Assembly (NCBI GenBank): GCA_900315525.1
Contig: OMZO01000011.1
Span: forward strand, 62,001 to 126,000
Direction: 5' to 3'
Source of the DNA: an uncultured Prevotella sp.
GTDB lineage: Bacteria; Bacteroidota; Bacteroidia; Bacteroidales; Bacteroidaceae
Length of the DNA: 64,000 nucleotides
A program made the translations under genes and the position numbers. The first letter of the stretch is position 1. Every line of letters starts with the position of its first letter. Below, one piece after another: positions 44,790 through 52,299 of this stretch. The notes beneath the pieces are model-generated. The model saw only the letters and a program-made list of their open reading frames with translations. It made no database searches and was not told the origin of the DNA.

Positions 44790-46304
44790 TTATTGCTTTT
44801 TAGTAAAAGATACGCCAAACTCTTTCTCAAAGTCGAACTTGGATTTCTCATCATACCACTTAACAGAAGGATCGCAAGCGAACATCATGGGGAATGCGCC
44901 CGTTGTCGGGAATTCGTTAGTGTACATCTGACTTGCTGTTGCCTTCACCGTAACCTTAACATTGTTCTTAGCAGGATCCCATCCTTTAACCTCATATTCC
45001 ATATCAGGATTTGTCTTCCATGTAGCTTCAGAACCCATCTCAGGCAGAGTTGTCTCACCAATTGTCAGCTGGAAGGGAAGAATACCACCGAGGTGACGAA
45101 CAACAGCCTTAGCCGTTGGCAATTTCTCTGTTTTTGTTACCTCATCAGTTGTCTTCACACCGTCAACAAAGGTGACTGTATGAGTATAAACTGTAGTCTC
45201 TGTAACATCAACAACAACATCATTGAAGTCGAAGTCATCAGTAGAACCAAGGTCCTCCATCATATAGCGCTTAGTAAGAGAGACGGGCACTTGGTACTCA
45301 TCGTTCTCAATAATGATTTCCTTGGGAACATCGGGGTTACCAACAATAGCGAGCACCACGTCGTTGTAGTCACCATCACCACCAGTTAACACATCCTCGA
45401 TACCAACATACTTGATAATAGCATCCTCTCTGATCTCAATACCAGCGGGAACTGCACCTTTGCCATCAACATAAACGACATTACCAGTAGAAGTACCAAC
45501 AGTCTTTTGGGCGTAATTACCACTCTTCACATTGCCGAGATAAATCTCAATAGGTGTACCTATAGGAGCCTCTACGTAAAGACCAGGCATTGAAACTGTA
45601 GAAGTAGCCTCATACTCATAATGGTCAAAGACTTCTCTAGTCTTTTCTACAGTTTCATAATGACCAAAATAGGGAATATGATCCCATACAAATACTTCTT
45701 CTTCATAAGTCTCAGTCTTGTAAACCGGCTTCAGGTCAGCAGCGAGCACTTCACCATTGACATAAGCGCGAGAATCGTCTGTCCAGGTCTTTGAATAAAC
45801 CTTCACAGGGTCTGCATCACCAACCTTTACAAAGAGGTCATGCGTCCACTGCCCCTGAACACTGATAGGATAGATAGTGAATGAGTTTGAAGGAGCTACG
45901 AGGGTAGCCTTCTTAACATTCTCATATTTCTTGCCGTTAGGAAGCTGAGCAATAACGTTATCATAAATAGCCTGATTGTTGCCAAACTTACGGTTATCCA
46001 GATAGTATTTACCTTTCTTCTCAACCACATCGTAAGTGGGATTAAACTCGAGACCCTTTGCTGGCTGAGTCTTAATCTCAGAATAACCACGGGTGCCGAG
46101 ACGCTGCTGATTGGTAGAGAAATCCCAAGACTGTGTTGGTGCTACCTGACCATACTTTGCAACGAAGTTGTTCTCGAAGGTTGTCTTTTTCTGAGCGATT
46201 TCATTAGCAGCTGCCTGCTGTGCATCAAACACGTCATTCTTAGAGCAAGAGGCAAGACTCAATACTGCCAGAGCTCCCACTAAAGTTTTAAAATTCAAAT
46301 ACAT
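44790..46304 (-). CDS. LruC-domain lipoprotein 1
   Basis: 504 residues. Lipoprotein signal with LASC lipobox (Cys20). The mature protein carries the motif PTQSWDFSTNQQ near 57-68, a beta-rich middle with a Tyr/Glu-rich stretch (TYEEEVFVWDHIPYFGHYETVEKTREVFDHYEYEAT), then the DUF4842/LruC region with two acidic strand motifs, GGDGDYNDVVLAIVGNP and DDFDFNDVVVDVTET, that look like Ca2+-binding loops. It is probably anchored to the outer membrane and surface exposed; function unknown. It is a close paralogue of the next gene (first ~60 residues nearly identical), pointing to recent duplication. Confidence 0.8.
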   Translation of the reverse strand: MYLNFKTLVGALAVLSLASCSKNDVFDAQQAAANEIAQKKTTFENNFVAKYGQVAPTQSWDFSTNQQRLGTRGYSEIKTQPAKGLEFNPTYDVVEKKGKYYLDNRKFGNNQAIYDNVIAQLPNGKKYENVKKATLVAPSNSFTIYPISVQGQWTHDLFVKVGDADPVKVYSKTWTDDSRAYVNGEVLAADLKPVYKTETYEEEVFVWDHIPYFGHYETVEKTREVFDHYEYEATSTVSMPGLYVEAPIGTPIEIYLGNVKSGNYAQKTVGTSTGNVVYVDGKGAVPAGIEIREDAIIKYVGIEDVLTGGDGDYNDVVLAIVGNPDVPKEIIIENDEYQVPVSLTKRYMMEDLGSTDDFDFNDVVVDVTETTVYTHTVTFVDGVKTTDEVTKTEKLPTAKAVVRHLGGILPFQLTIGETTLPEMGSEATWKTNPDMEYEVKGWDPAKNNVKVTVKATASQMYTNEFPTTGAFPMMFACDPSVKWYDEKSKFDFEKEFGVSFTKKQ

Positions 46305-46368
46305 TGTTAAAAACTAAATTAATTATCAATTGGTTACTTATTTTTGACTGTTTTTTATTTTCGGACGC

Positions 46369-46375
46369 CAAATTA
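46369..46375 (-). promoter_or_regulatory. Predicted -7 box of LruC gene 1 (TAATTTG)
   Basis: One base short of TAnnTTTG and without a -33 TTG. A weak core promoter of this kind fits dependence on an activator at 46438-46451. Confidence 0.45.
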
Positions 46376-46437
46376 CATCATTTTCTTTAGAAAACAGAAA
46401 AAATTGCAGTTTTCGCGAAACAGAATATGCCAATTTC

Positions 46438-46451
46438 TTGATTTACATCAA
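46438..46451 (-). promoter_or_regulatory. FNR/CRP-type operator upstream of LruC gene 1
   Basis: TTGATTTACATCAA, a perfect TTGAT-N4-ATCAA palindrome, centred about 72 bp upstream of the -7 box. Sites of the same sequence type and spacing precede the other two tandem paralogues. Confidence 0.6.
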
Positions 46452-46470
46452 GTCCGACACGTAAGAAAAT

Positions 46471-46508
46471 ACAAAAAAATGCGAGCGCCCTCGAAGAGCA
46501 CTCGCATT
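46471..46508 (-). terminator. Terminator of LruC gene 2
   Basis: Same hairpin as at 44715-44754 (stem AATGCGAG/CTCGCATT), followed by T's on the minus strand. Confidence 0.8.
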
Positions 46509-46544
46509 CTCAAAAATATATTTTACTAAATATTAATCTGTAAA

Positions 46545-48038
46545 TTATTGCTTTTTAGTAAAAGATACGCCAAACCTCTCCTGGAAGGGGAACTCCTGAC
46601 GCTCAGCAACCCACTTTTCAGAAGGATCGCAAGCGAACATCATGGGGAATGCACCCGTCTTCGGGAATTCGTTTGTATACATCTTGCTATCAGACTCCTT
46701 TACTTTGACACTAACATTGTTCAGAGCAGGATCCCAACCAGTAACCTCCTTCTCAATGTTGACGTCCGTATCAAATGTTTCTTTACTACCCATCACATCG
46801 AAAGATGTATCACCAACCTTTAGGGCGAAGGAATAAATACCACCGAGGTGACGAACAACAGCCTTCTGAGATTTCTCTTCAACAACATCATCTTTAGTCT
46901 TCACACCATTCACAATCTCTACTGTGTGATGAGCAACAGTTGTCTCAGTTACATCAACAACAACATCATTGAAGTCGAAGTCATCACTATCACCAAGGTC
47001 CTCCATCATATAGCGCTTAGTAAGTGAAGTGGTCACATCGTACTTATTGTTCTCAATTTTGATTTCCTCAGGAACATCAGGGTTACCAACGATAGCCAGC
47101 ACAATATCGTTGTAGTCCTTATCACCCAAATTTGCCTGATCTTCAATGCCTACATACTTAATAATAGCATCCTCTCTGATTTCGACACCCTCAGGAACAG
47201 CTCCCTTACCATCTACATAAATAACATTACCAGTAGAAGTACCTACAGAAGGCTTTTTTGTATCTCCATTTTTTACATTATCAAGATAAATCTCGATTGG
47301 TGTACCAACGGGAGCCTCAATGTAAAGACCAGGCATTACTGTTGAAGAAGTAGCCTCATATTCATAATGGTCGAAGACTTCTCTTGTCTTTTCTACAGTT
47401 TCATAATGACCAAACAAGCCACCAACCCATACTTTATCTTCATAAGTCTCAGTTTTATATACCGCCCAAGCTTTAGCAGAGATCACATCACCATTGACAT
47501 AGGCCTGAGAATAGTCTGTCCAGGTCTTTGAATAAACCTTCACAGGGGCTGCATTACCCACCTTCACATAGAGATCGTGAGTCCATGAACCCTGAGCACT
47601 GATAGGATAGATAGTGAATGAGTTTGAAGGAGCCACAAGTGTAGCTTGGTTACCTTTATGCTCTTTTCCATCAGGAAGCTGTTTGATGACGTTATCATAG
47701 ATAGCCTGATTCTTACCAAACTTACGATTTTCCAGATAGAGTTTATTATTCTTCTCTACCACATCGTAAGTCGGATTAAACTCGAGACCATTTACTAACT
47801 GGGTCTTAACTTCTGAGTAGCCACGAGTGCCGAGACGCTGCTGATTGGTAGAGAAGTCCCAAGACTGTGTTGGAGCTACCTGACCATACTTTGCAACGAA
47901 GTTGTTCTCGAAAGTTGACTTTTTCTGAGCGATTTCATTAGCAGCTGCCTGCTGTGCATCAAATACGTCATTCTTAGAGCAAGAGGCAAGACTCAATACT
48001 GCCAGAGCTCCCACTAAAGCTTTAAAATTCAAATTCAT
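46545..48038 (-). CDS. LruC-domain lipoprotein 2
   Basis: 497 residues, same layout as lipoprotein 1: LASC lipobox (Cys20), PTQSWDFSTNQQRLGTRGYSE, KTREVFDHYEYEAT, DKDYNDIVLAIVGNP, DDFDFNDVVVDVTET and the C-terminal FPMMFACDPSEKWVAERQEFPFQERFGVSFTKKQ. Differences from copy 1 cluster in loops, for example the stretch before HYETVEK is shorter. It has its own promoter, operator and terminator, so each copy is an independent transcription unit. It is probably an outer-membrane surface protein; no enzyme motif. Confidence 0.8.
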   Translation of the reverse strand: MNLNFKALVGALAVLSLASCSKNDVFDAQQAAANEIAQKKSTFENNFVAKYGQVAPTQSWDFSTNQQRLGTRGYSEVKTQLVNGLEFNPTYDVVEKNNKLYLENRKFGKNQAIYDNVIKQLPDGKEHKGNQATLVAPSNSFTIYPISAQGSWTHDLYVKVGNAAPVKVYSKTWTDYSQAYVNGDVISAKAWAVYKTETYEDKVWVGGLFGHYETVEKTREVFDHYEYEATSSTVMPGLYIEAPVGTPIEIYLDNVKNGDTKKPSVGTSTGNVIYVDGKGAVPEGVEIREDAIIKYVGIEDQANLGDKDYNDIVLAIVGNPDVPEEIKIENNKYDVTTSLTKRYMMEDLGDSDDFDFNDVVVDVTETTVAHHTVEIVNGVKTKDDVVEEKSQKAVVRHLGGIYSFALKVGDTSFDVMGSKETFDTDVNIEKEVTGWDPALNNVSVKVKESDSKMYTNEFPKTGAFPMMFACDPSEKWVAERQEFPFQERFGVSFTKKQ

Positions 48039-48099
48039 TGTTAAAAACTAAATAAATTATTAATTGATTACCTATTTTTGACTTTTTTTATTTCAACCG

Positions 48100-48107
48100 C
48101 AAAAATA
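48100..48107 (-). promoter_or_regulatory. Predicted -7 box (TATTTTTG) of LruC gene 2
   Basis: Exact TAnnTTTG match, about 62 bp before the ATG; no -33 TTG at the usual distance. Confidence 0.55.
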
Positions 48108-48169
48108 CAACTTTTTCTTTAGAAAAACGATGAAATCGCAGTTTTTGCGAAACAGAATATGCCAATTTC

Positions 48170-48183
48170 TTGATTTACATCAA
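48170..48183 (-). promoter_or_regulatory. FNR/CRP-type operator upstream of LruC gene 2
   Basis: TTGATTTACATCAA, identical to the site of gene 1, centred about 73 bp upstream of the -7 box. The flank AACAGAATATGCCAATTTC is also shared with gene 1. Confidence 0.6.
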
Positions 48184-48212
48184 AAGGCAGGCACGATAGC
48201 CACAACATGAAG

Positions 48213-48239
48213 CGGGACACCCGGAAAGGGCACCCCGCT
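48213..48239 (-). terminator. Possible terminator of LruC gene 3
   Basis: GC-rich hairpin (GCGGG.. paired with ..CCCGC and CCC/GGG inside, separated by a small internal loop) 34 bp past the stop. No T-tract follows, so it may act mainly as an mRNA 3' end protector. Confidence 0.4.
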
Positions 48240-48272
48240 CACTATGATTACTAACTCAGTTTTACAAATAAC

Positions 48273-49727
48273 TTATTCTGCTTGTGTTGGCATAAACTCT
48301 TTCCAGTTGAACTCTACGCGCTCAGCCGACCAAGCTACGTTGGTATCGGTAGCGATGATCATAGGAATAGCACCTGTCTTCGGGAAGTTCACCTCAGTAG
48401 CCGTCTGGCTGTCAGTACCTTGGTAAACCTTAATGCTGATATTGTTACTATTCCTATTCCATCCAGTCACCGTAAACTCAGTGTTAGGATCGTCGCTCAG
48501 CACACCGTCCATCTTGCCGAGGTTCGTGCTGCCGATAGTCAGCTCGAATGGCAGGATACCACCACGGTGACGGAGGAATGCCTTCTGACCCTTCAGTACG
48601 GGATCGCTCCATGTCTCAAGACCCTGCTCATCGGTAGTCCTCTTCTGGGTAAAGGTCTCCTGTACATCCACTACGATATCATTGAAGTCAAAGTCGTCGG
48701 TAGAACCGAGGTCCTCAATCATGTAGCGCTTTGAGTATGTGGTCTCAAACTCCTCTACCTTAAAGGTCTGAGGTACATAAGGCTCACCGTAAATCATGAA
48801 GACCACGTCGTTGAAGTCATGATCACTCTTGCTGGTGGTAGCATCCTCAACACCAATAATCATCACCTCAGGATTTTCCAGTTCCTCATCAATACCCTTA
48901 AGACCAGTTGGGAGACCTTCTTTTCCTACAATATTCCCATCCTTATCTTTTTTAGCAAAATCAAAGGAACGCATATAGCCGCTCATAGAAGTGAGAATCT
49001 GATTTTTCTCGTTATAACCACTGGCAGTCTCTGTGATCTTCAGATAGAAATGCATTACTGCATTCTCGGGCAGACCACTGAATTTGTAGTACTTAGAACG
49101 GATAGCAGCAACACCTACACAGTTTGAACCTGAATTATGATCCTTCACGTTCTTCCATGTGCTATTTGCATTTGGCTTAACCTGCAAATCATCCCATTTG
49201 CTCCAGACTTTGATATCCTCAGCTATACCCTCAACGTGCATGTAGAGATCAAAGTTACCAGCTGACTGACCCATGTACATTGGCATAATGTAGAAAGCAT
49301 TTTTAGGAGCAGTCATGGCAAATGATGTACCCAGATCTCTGTTGTCGCGGCCTTCTACAAACACTTCCTTCATCTTGTTGATTGTAGCAGCAGGGAACTC
49401 ATAATATTGATCTTTTTCATCACTATAAACATCACCACTATTAGTACGTTCGTAGCCACCAGCACGTGTGCCTGCCTTAGCAGAAGAACTGGGAAGACTG
49501 ATAGTAGGAGTACCAGTGCTGAAGTCCCAAGACTGGTTGGGATCCACCTCACCGTATTTCTCTACGAAGTTTGCCTCGTAATCGGTCTTAGACTGCTCAA
49601 TCTTAGCCTCTTCCTGGGCCTTCTTGATCTCTTCAGCCTGACCTGGATCAAAAACATCACTCTTAGAGCAGGAAACTGCTCCTAATACCGCCATAGCGGC
49701 AGCCATCATCTTAATATTCATCTTCAT
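48273..49727 (-). CDS. LruC-domain lipoprotein 3
   Basis: 484 residues. Lipobox AVSC (Cys20), a short charged helix (AEEIKKAQEEAKIEQSK), the shared motif DPNQSWDFSTGT, then a beta-rich region and the LruC/DUF4842 part with KSDHDFNDVVFMIYGEP and the DDFDFNDIVVDVQET acid motif, HRGGILPFELTIG and FPKTGAIPMIIATDTNVAWSAERVEFNW. More divergent than copies 1 and 2 but clearly homologous along its length. First of the tandem in genomic order relative to the sigma-factor gene; own promoter and operator. Confidence 0.8.
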   Translation of the reverse strand: MKMNIKMMAAAMAVLGAVSCSKSDVFDPGQAEEIKKAQEEAKIEQSKTDYEANFVEKYGEVDPNQSWDFSTGTPTISLPSSSAKAGTRAGGYERTNSGDVYSDEKDQYYEFPAATINKMKEVFVEGRDNRDLGTSFAMTAPKNAFYIMPMYMGQSAGNFDLYMHVEGIAEDIKVWSKWDDLQVKPNANSTWKNVKDHNSGSNCVGVAAIRSKYYKFSGLPENAVMHFYLKITETASGYNEKNQILTSMSGYMRSFDFAKKDKDGNIVGKEGLPTGLKGIDEELENPEVMIIGVEDATTSKSDHDFNDVVFMIYGEPYVPQTFKVEEFETTYSKRYMIEDLGSTDDFDFNDIVVDVQETFTQKRTTDEQGLETWSDPVLKGQKAFLRHRGGILPFELTIGSTNLGKMDGVLSDDPNTEFTVTGWNRNSNNISIKVYQGTDSQTATEVNFPKTGAIPMIIATDTNVAWSAERVEFNWKEFMPTQAE

Positions 49728-49786
49728 GTTGAAAAAAATTTTAAACGGTTTATACTAAATTAATTATTATATCGCTATATTTGGGA

Positions 49787-49794
49787 CAAATATA
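49787..49794 (-). promoter_or_regulatory. Predicted -7 box (TATATTTG) of LruC gene 3
   Basis: Exact TAnnTTTG match. Nearest -33-like TTTTG is 23 nt away. A 9-bp inverted repeat (49799-49807 with 49828-49836) sits between this box and the upstream operator. Confidence 0.55.
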
Positions 49795-49853
49795 CAAAAT
49801 ATTTCCCATTCAGACCACAAAATCCACGGGAAATATCATACAATTCGACTTTT

Positions 49854-49869
49854 CTTGATATAAATCAAG
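49854..49869 (-). promoter_or_regulatory. FNR/CRP-type operator upstream of LruC gene 3
   Basis: CTTGATATAAATCAAG: a TTGAT-N4-ATCAA palindrome extended by one pair at each end, centred about 71 bp upstream of the -7 box, in the 166-bp gap after the sigma-factor gene. Confidence 0.6.
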
Positions 49870-49893
49870 TAAAAATCGACATTCTCCTTTATA

Positions 49894-50607
49894 TTATCTA
49901 AAATTGGTCTTCAAACGGCGCTTATAAGCCTTGCGCAGTTTGCGTATCGCTTTGTCACGAATTTGTCTAACTCGCTCTCGTTTCAAGTCCATATCCTCTG
50001 CAATCTCCGCCATCGTCTCGTGCTCCTGTCCGATGCCGAAATAGGCATTCACCACGTGGCTCTCCCGCTTGTCGAGCGAACCCAGCGCGAACTCGATGGC
50101 CTCTTCGATAGCCTCCGAATGCACACGCTCGTCGGCCTGAGGCGCATCCTTGTTCACAAGTACCGACAGCAGGCTCAGGTTGGCCCTATGGCCCAATGGG
50201 GCATCCACAGAGAGCGGCAGGCTCTGCTGGCGGGCCGTCAGTTCGTCCTTCACGTCCTTCGGAACCTTGTAGAGTCCCGTCTGCTGCTCGATGGCCTTCT
50301 CGATAGCCTGACGCACATGTACCACCGCATAGTTCACGAAGCGCACGCCCTTCGTTGCATCGAAGCGAGCTGCCGCCTTCATCAGGCCCATGTTGCCCTC
50401 GCTCACGAGATCCTCCATCGCCAGCCCCTGTCCCTTGTACTGTCGGGCCACGCTCACCACGAACTTCAGGTTCGCCTCTACGAGTCGCGACAGCGCCCGT
50501 TCATCGCCCTTCAGGATCTTGGCCGAGAGTTCACGCTCCTGCTCGTCAGTGAGCAAAGTGCCCTTACCGATTTCATCCAGATATCTGTTTAGTGCCGAAT
50601 CTTCCAT
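49894..50607 (-). CDS. RpoD-like sigma factor (alternative sigma-70)
   Basis: A 237-residue sigma-70 family protein with regions 1.2 (NRYLDEIGKGTLLTDEQERELSAKI), 2 (LVEANLKFVVSVARQYKGQGLAMEDLVSEGNMGLMKAAARFD...FVNYAVVHVRQAIEKAI), 3 (partial) and 4 with the helix-turn-helix (ETMAEIAEDMDLKRERVRQIRDKAIRKLRKAY). It is shorter and more divergent than the primary RpoD of the phylum (about 286 residues), so it is probably a group 2-type factor. The ATG at 50607 is chosen over the in-frame ATG at 50634 because the predicted -7 box lies at 50624-50631, inside the longer version. Confidence 0.85.
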   Translation of the reverse strand: MEDSALNRYLDEIGKGTLLTDEQERELSAKILKGDERALSRLVEANLKFVVSVARQYKGQGLAMEDLVSEGNMGLMKAAARFDATKGVRFVNYAVVHVRQAIEKAIEQQTGLYKVPKDVKDELTARQQSLPLSVDAPLGHRANLSLLSVLVNKDAPQADERVHSEAIEEAIEFALGSLDKRESHVVNAYFGIGQEHETMAEIAEDMDLKRERVRQIRDKAIRKLRKAYKRRLKTNFR

Positions 50608-50623
50608 ATTCCGATTTTTGCTG

Positions 50624-50654
50624 CAAAGATACAAATAAGCGAGAAGAAAACCAA
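50624..50654 (-). promoter_or_regulatory. Predicted promoter of the sigma-factor gene (TTG-20 nt-TATCTTTG)
   Basis: -7 TATCTTTG (50624-50631) and -33 TTG (50652-50654) on the minus strand, 20 nt apart. It decides the start codon of the sigma gene and gives a leader of about 12 nt. Confidence 0.7.
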
Positions 50655-50716
50655 TTTTTTCCGCATCTATTTTGTGATTTTCAAAAAATAGCGAAAATTT
50701 GCAAGCGTAAGGTCAA

Positions 50717-50988
50717 CTTGACATCTTGACATCTTAACATCTTAACATCTTAACATTTTTGATTTTTTTAGTGTGACAATGTGAAATGGGTGATTAATAA
50801 GACATTAATAAGTAAGAAGGATTAGTATTATTATTAAGTACTATAAGTAATTTAGATTTATATAATATTATAATATTATATAAATTAGATTATACTTATA
50901 AGAATATAATACTTATAAGAATATAATTGCATATTAAAATCACAAAAATGATAACATGATAACATGTTAACATCCCCATTTGTCACAC
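50717..50988. repeat. Gene-free repeat region: 8-bp tandem repeats, 30-bp palindrome, 17-bp direct repeat
   Basis: The gap 50635-51213 holds no gene. Visible in order: five 8-bp units, CTTGACAT x2 and CTTAACAT x3 (50717-50756); GTGTGACAA...AAATGGG (50771-50790), mirrored as CCCCATTTGTCACAC (50974-50988); a perfect 30-bp A/T palindrome (50856-50885); a 17-bp direct repeat (50894-50910 and 50911-50927); and ATGATAACATGATAACATGTTAACAT (about 50948-50972). Further on, 51051-51095 can fold with GAGTCCG/CGGACTC. The layout resembles that at 8541-8705. Confidence 0.6.
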
Positions 50989-51213
50989 AGAGACAAGCCA
51001 CAAAGTAAAATATTTTCGTTTAACAGATTTTGAGTCGTGTCGGCGCGGTTGGAGTCCGGCTGAAGCACACGAAAAGGGAGGCTTAAGCGGACTCTAAGAA
51101 ACCCTCTACAAGGCCAGAGAGATCCTTCTACGCCCCTTTGATTGTGTCGCAAAAATTCACAAAAAAAATAGCGAGCGAAAGTATTAACTTTGCTCGCCAT
51201 TCATTGCATGTCG

Positions 51214-51287
51214 TGATTCCGGCGGGATTCAAACCCACAACCTTCTGATCCGTAGTCAGATGCTCTATTCAGTTGAGCTACGGAACC
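51214..51287 (-). tRNA. tRNA-Arg (ACG)
   Basis: Cloverleaf on the minus strand: acceptor GGTTCCG/CGGAATC, anticodon stem TCTGA/TCAGA with loop CTACGGA, anticodon ACG (A34 expected to be edited to inosine), discriminator A. CCA not encoded. Confidence 0.94.
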
Positions 51288-51318
51288 TCCTTGGCTCCTC
51301 ATTTCTGATTTGCGGGTG

Positions 51319-51378
51319 CAAAGGTACGGACTTTTTTTGAAACCACCAAATGTTTTGGGGATTTTTTTTCTAAAAAAA
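51319..51378 (-). promoter_or_regulatory. Strong predicted promoter of tRNA-Arg with A/T upstream tract
   Basis: -7 TACCTTTG (51319-51326), -33 TTTG (51347-51350), 20 nt apart, preceded on the minus strand by a T/A tract and ATCCCCAAAA. It aligns closely with the tRNA-Gly/Leu promoter at 35977-36036. Confidence 0.7.
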
Positions 51379-51420
51379 GTGATTTTCCCGCAAATATATT
51401 AAATATGTACGCGAAAAGCG

Positions 51421-52299
51421 TCAGATAATAATGCGTGTCTTGTGATAATTATCGCGGAATTCGGTGGGACTGCAGCCCTTGCGCTTCTTGAAGATACGAT
51501 TGAAATTGCTGAGGTTGTTGAACCCGCAACTGTAACCTATCTCTGCTACCGACTTTGTGCTATCGACGAGCTGGCGGCTGGCATAGCCCAGACGGAGGTC
51601 GATGATGTAGTCGCTAAGGTTACGCCCTGTATGAAGCTTGAAGAAGCGGCTGAAGGCCGAAGCACTCATGCCAGCAATATCTGCTACCTGCGGCAAGCGG
51701 ATCTCGTCGCGGTAGTGCTCGTCAATGTAGGCTCTCACCTTCTGCACACGGCGGCTGTCGCTCGTAATCTGCACCTTCGCAAAACTGCTGGAGGCCAGCG
51801 GACGAGCCTCGAACTTCGAGAGTTCGTAGAGAATCGTCATGAACTGCATAAAGGCATAGAAGCCGTCCTTGATCGAGCTGAGCGTATCGAGCATCGGATA
51901 GACGCGCATGACAGCCTCCATCGGGAAGGCAAGGCCCTTCTGTGCCTCAATCATCATCTTCTTCATCGAGTCGAAGGGATTGCGCGTAAAGATGCCGGTA
52001 TGGGTAAAGTCGATGTCGAACTGGATGGTCACTTCACGGATATCCTCACTCTTGCAGTCGTTCTGCTCCCAGACGTGTTCGAGGTCGGGACTGGTGATGA
52101 GCACCAGGTCGAAGTCGCCGATGACCTCATTGGAGTCGCCAACGATGCGGCGCACGCCTGCGGCATGCTCCACGAAGTTCAGTTCATAGACCTCATGATT
52201 GTGGATGGGATAGGTAAACTCCTTCTTACGACGGTCCGCGATGTAAAGCACATCCTTGCCCATCAAGGGTGAAATCTCGTGAATAACCTTCGTATCCAT
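51421..52299 (-). CDS. AraC-family transcriptional regulator
   Basis: 292 residues. N-terminal cupin-like sensing domain (~15-160; IHNHEVYELNFVEHAAGVRRIVGD), then two C-terminal helix-turn-helix motifs (~190-290): LPQVADIAGMSASAFSRFFKLHTGRNLSDYIIDLRLGYASRQL and VAEIGYSCGFNNLSNFNRIFKKRKGCSPTEFRDN. It resembles sugar- or metabolite-responsive AraC regulators. It overlaps the dapA stop by one base, so it appears co-transcribed with dapA; the ligand is unknown. Confidence 0.85.
   Translation of the reverse strand: MDTKVIHEISPLMGKDVLYIADRRKKEFTYPIHNHEVYELNFVEHAAGVRRIVGDSNEVIGDFDLVLITSPDLEHVWEQNDCKSEDIREVTIQFDIDFTHTGIFTRNPFDSMKKMMIEAQKGLAFPMEAVMRVYPMLDTLSSIKDGFYAFMQFMTILYELSKFEARPLASSSFAKVQITSDSRRVQKVRAYIDEHYRDEIRLPQVADIAGMSASAFSRFFKLHTGRNLSDYIIDLRLGYASRQLVDSTKSVAEIGYSCGFNNLSNFNRIFKKRKGCSPTEFRDNYHKTRIII

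Noticed and set aside
50717-50756. Tandem 8-bp units considered as a CRISPR array
   Set aside because: Units are contiguous without spacers and far too short; no cas genes in the window.
50967-51200. 77-codon open frame in the repeat-rich gap
   Set aside because: Overlaps inverted-repeat sequence, has no start context or promoter and an unlikely composition.
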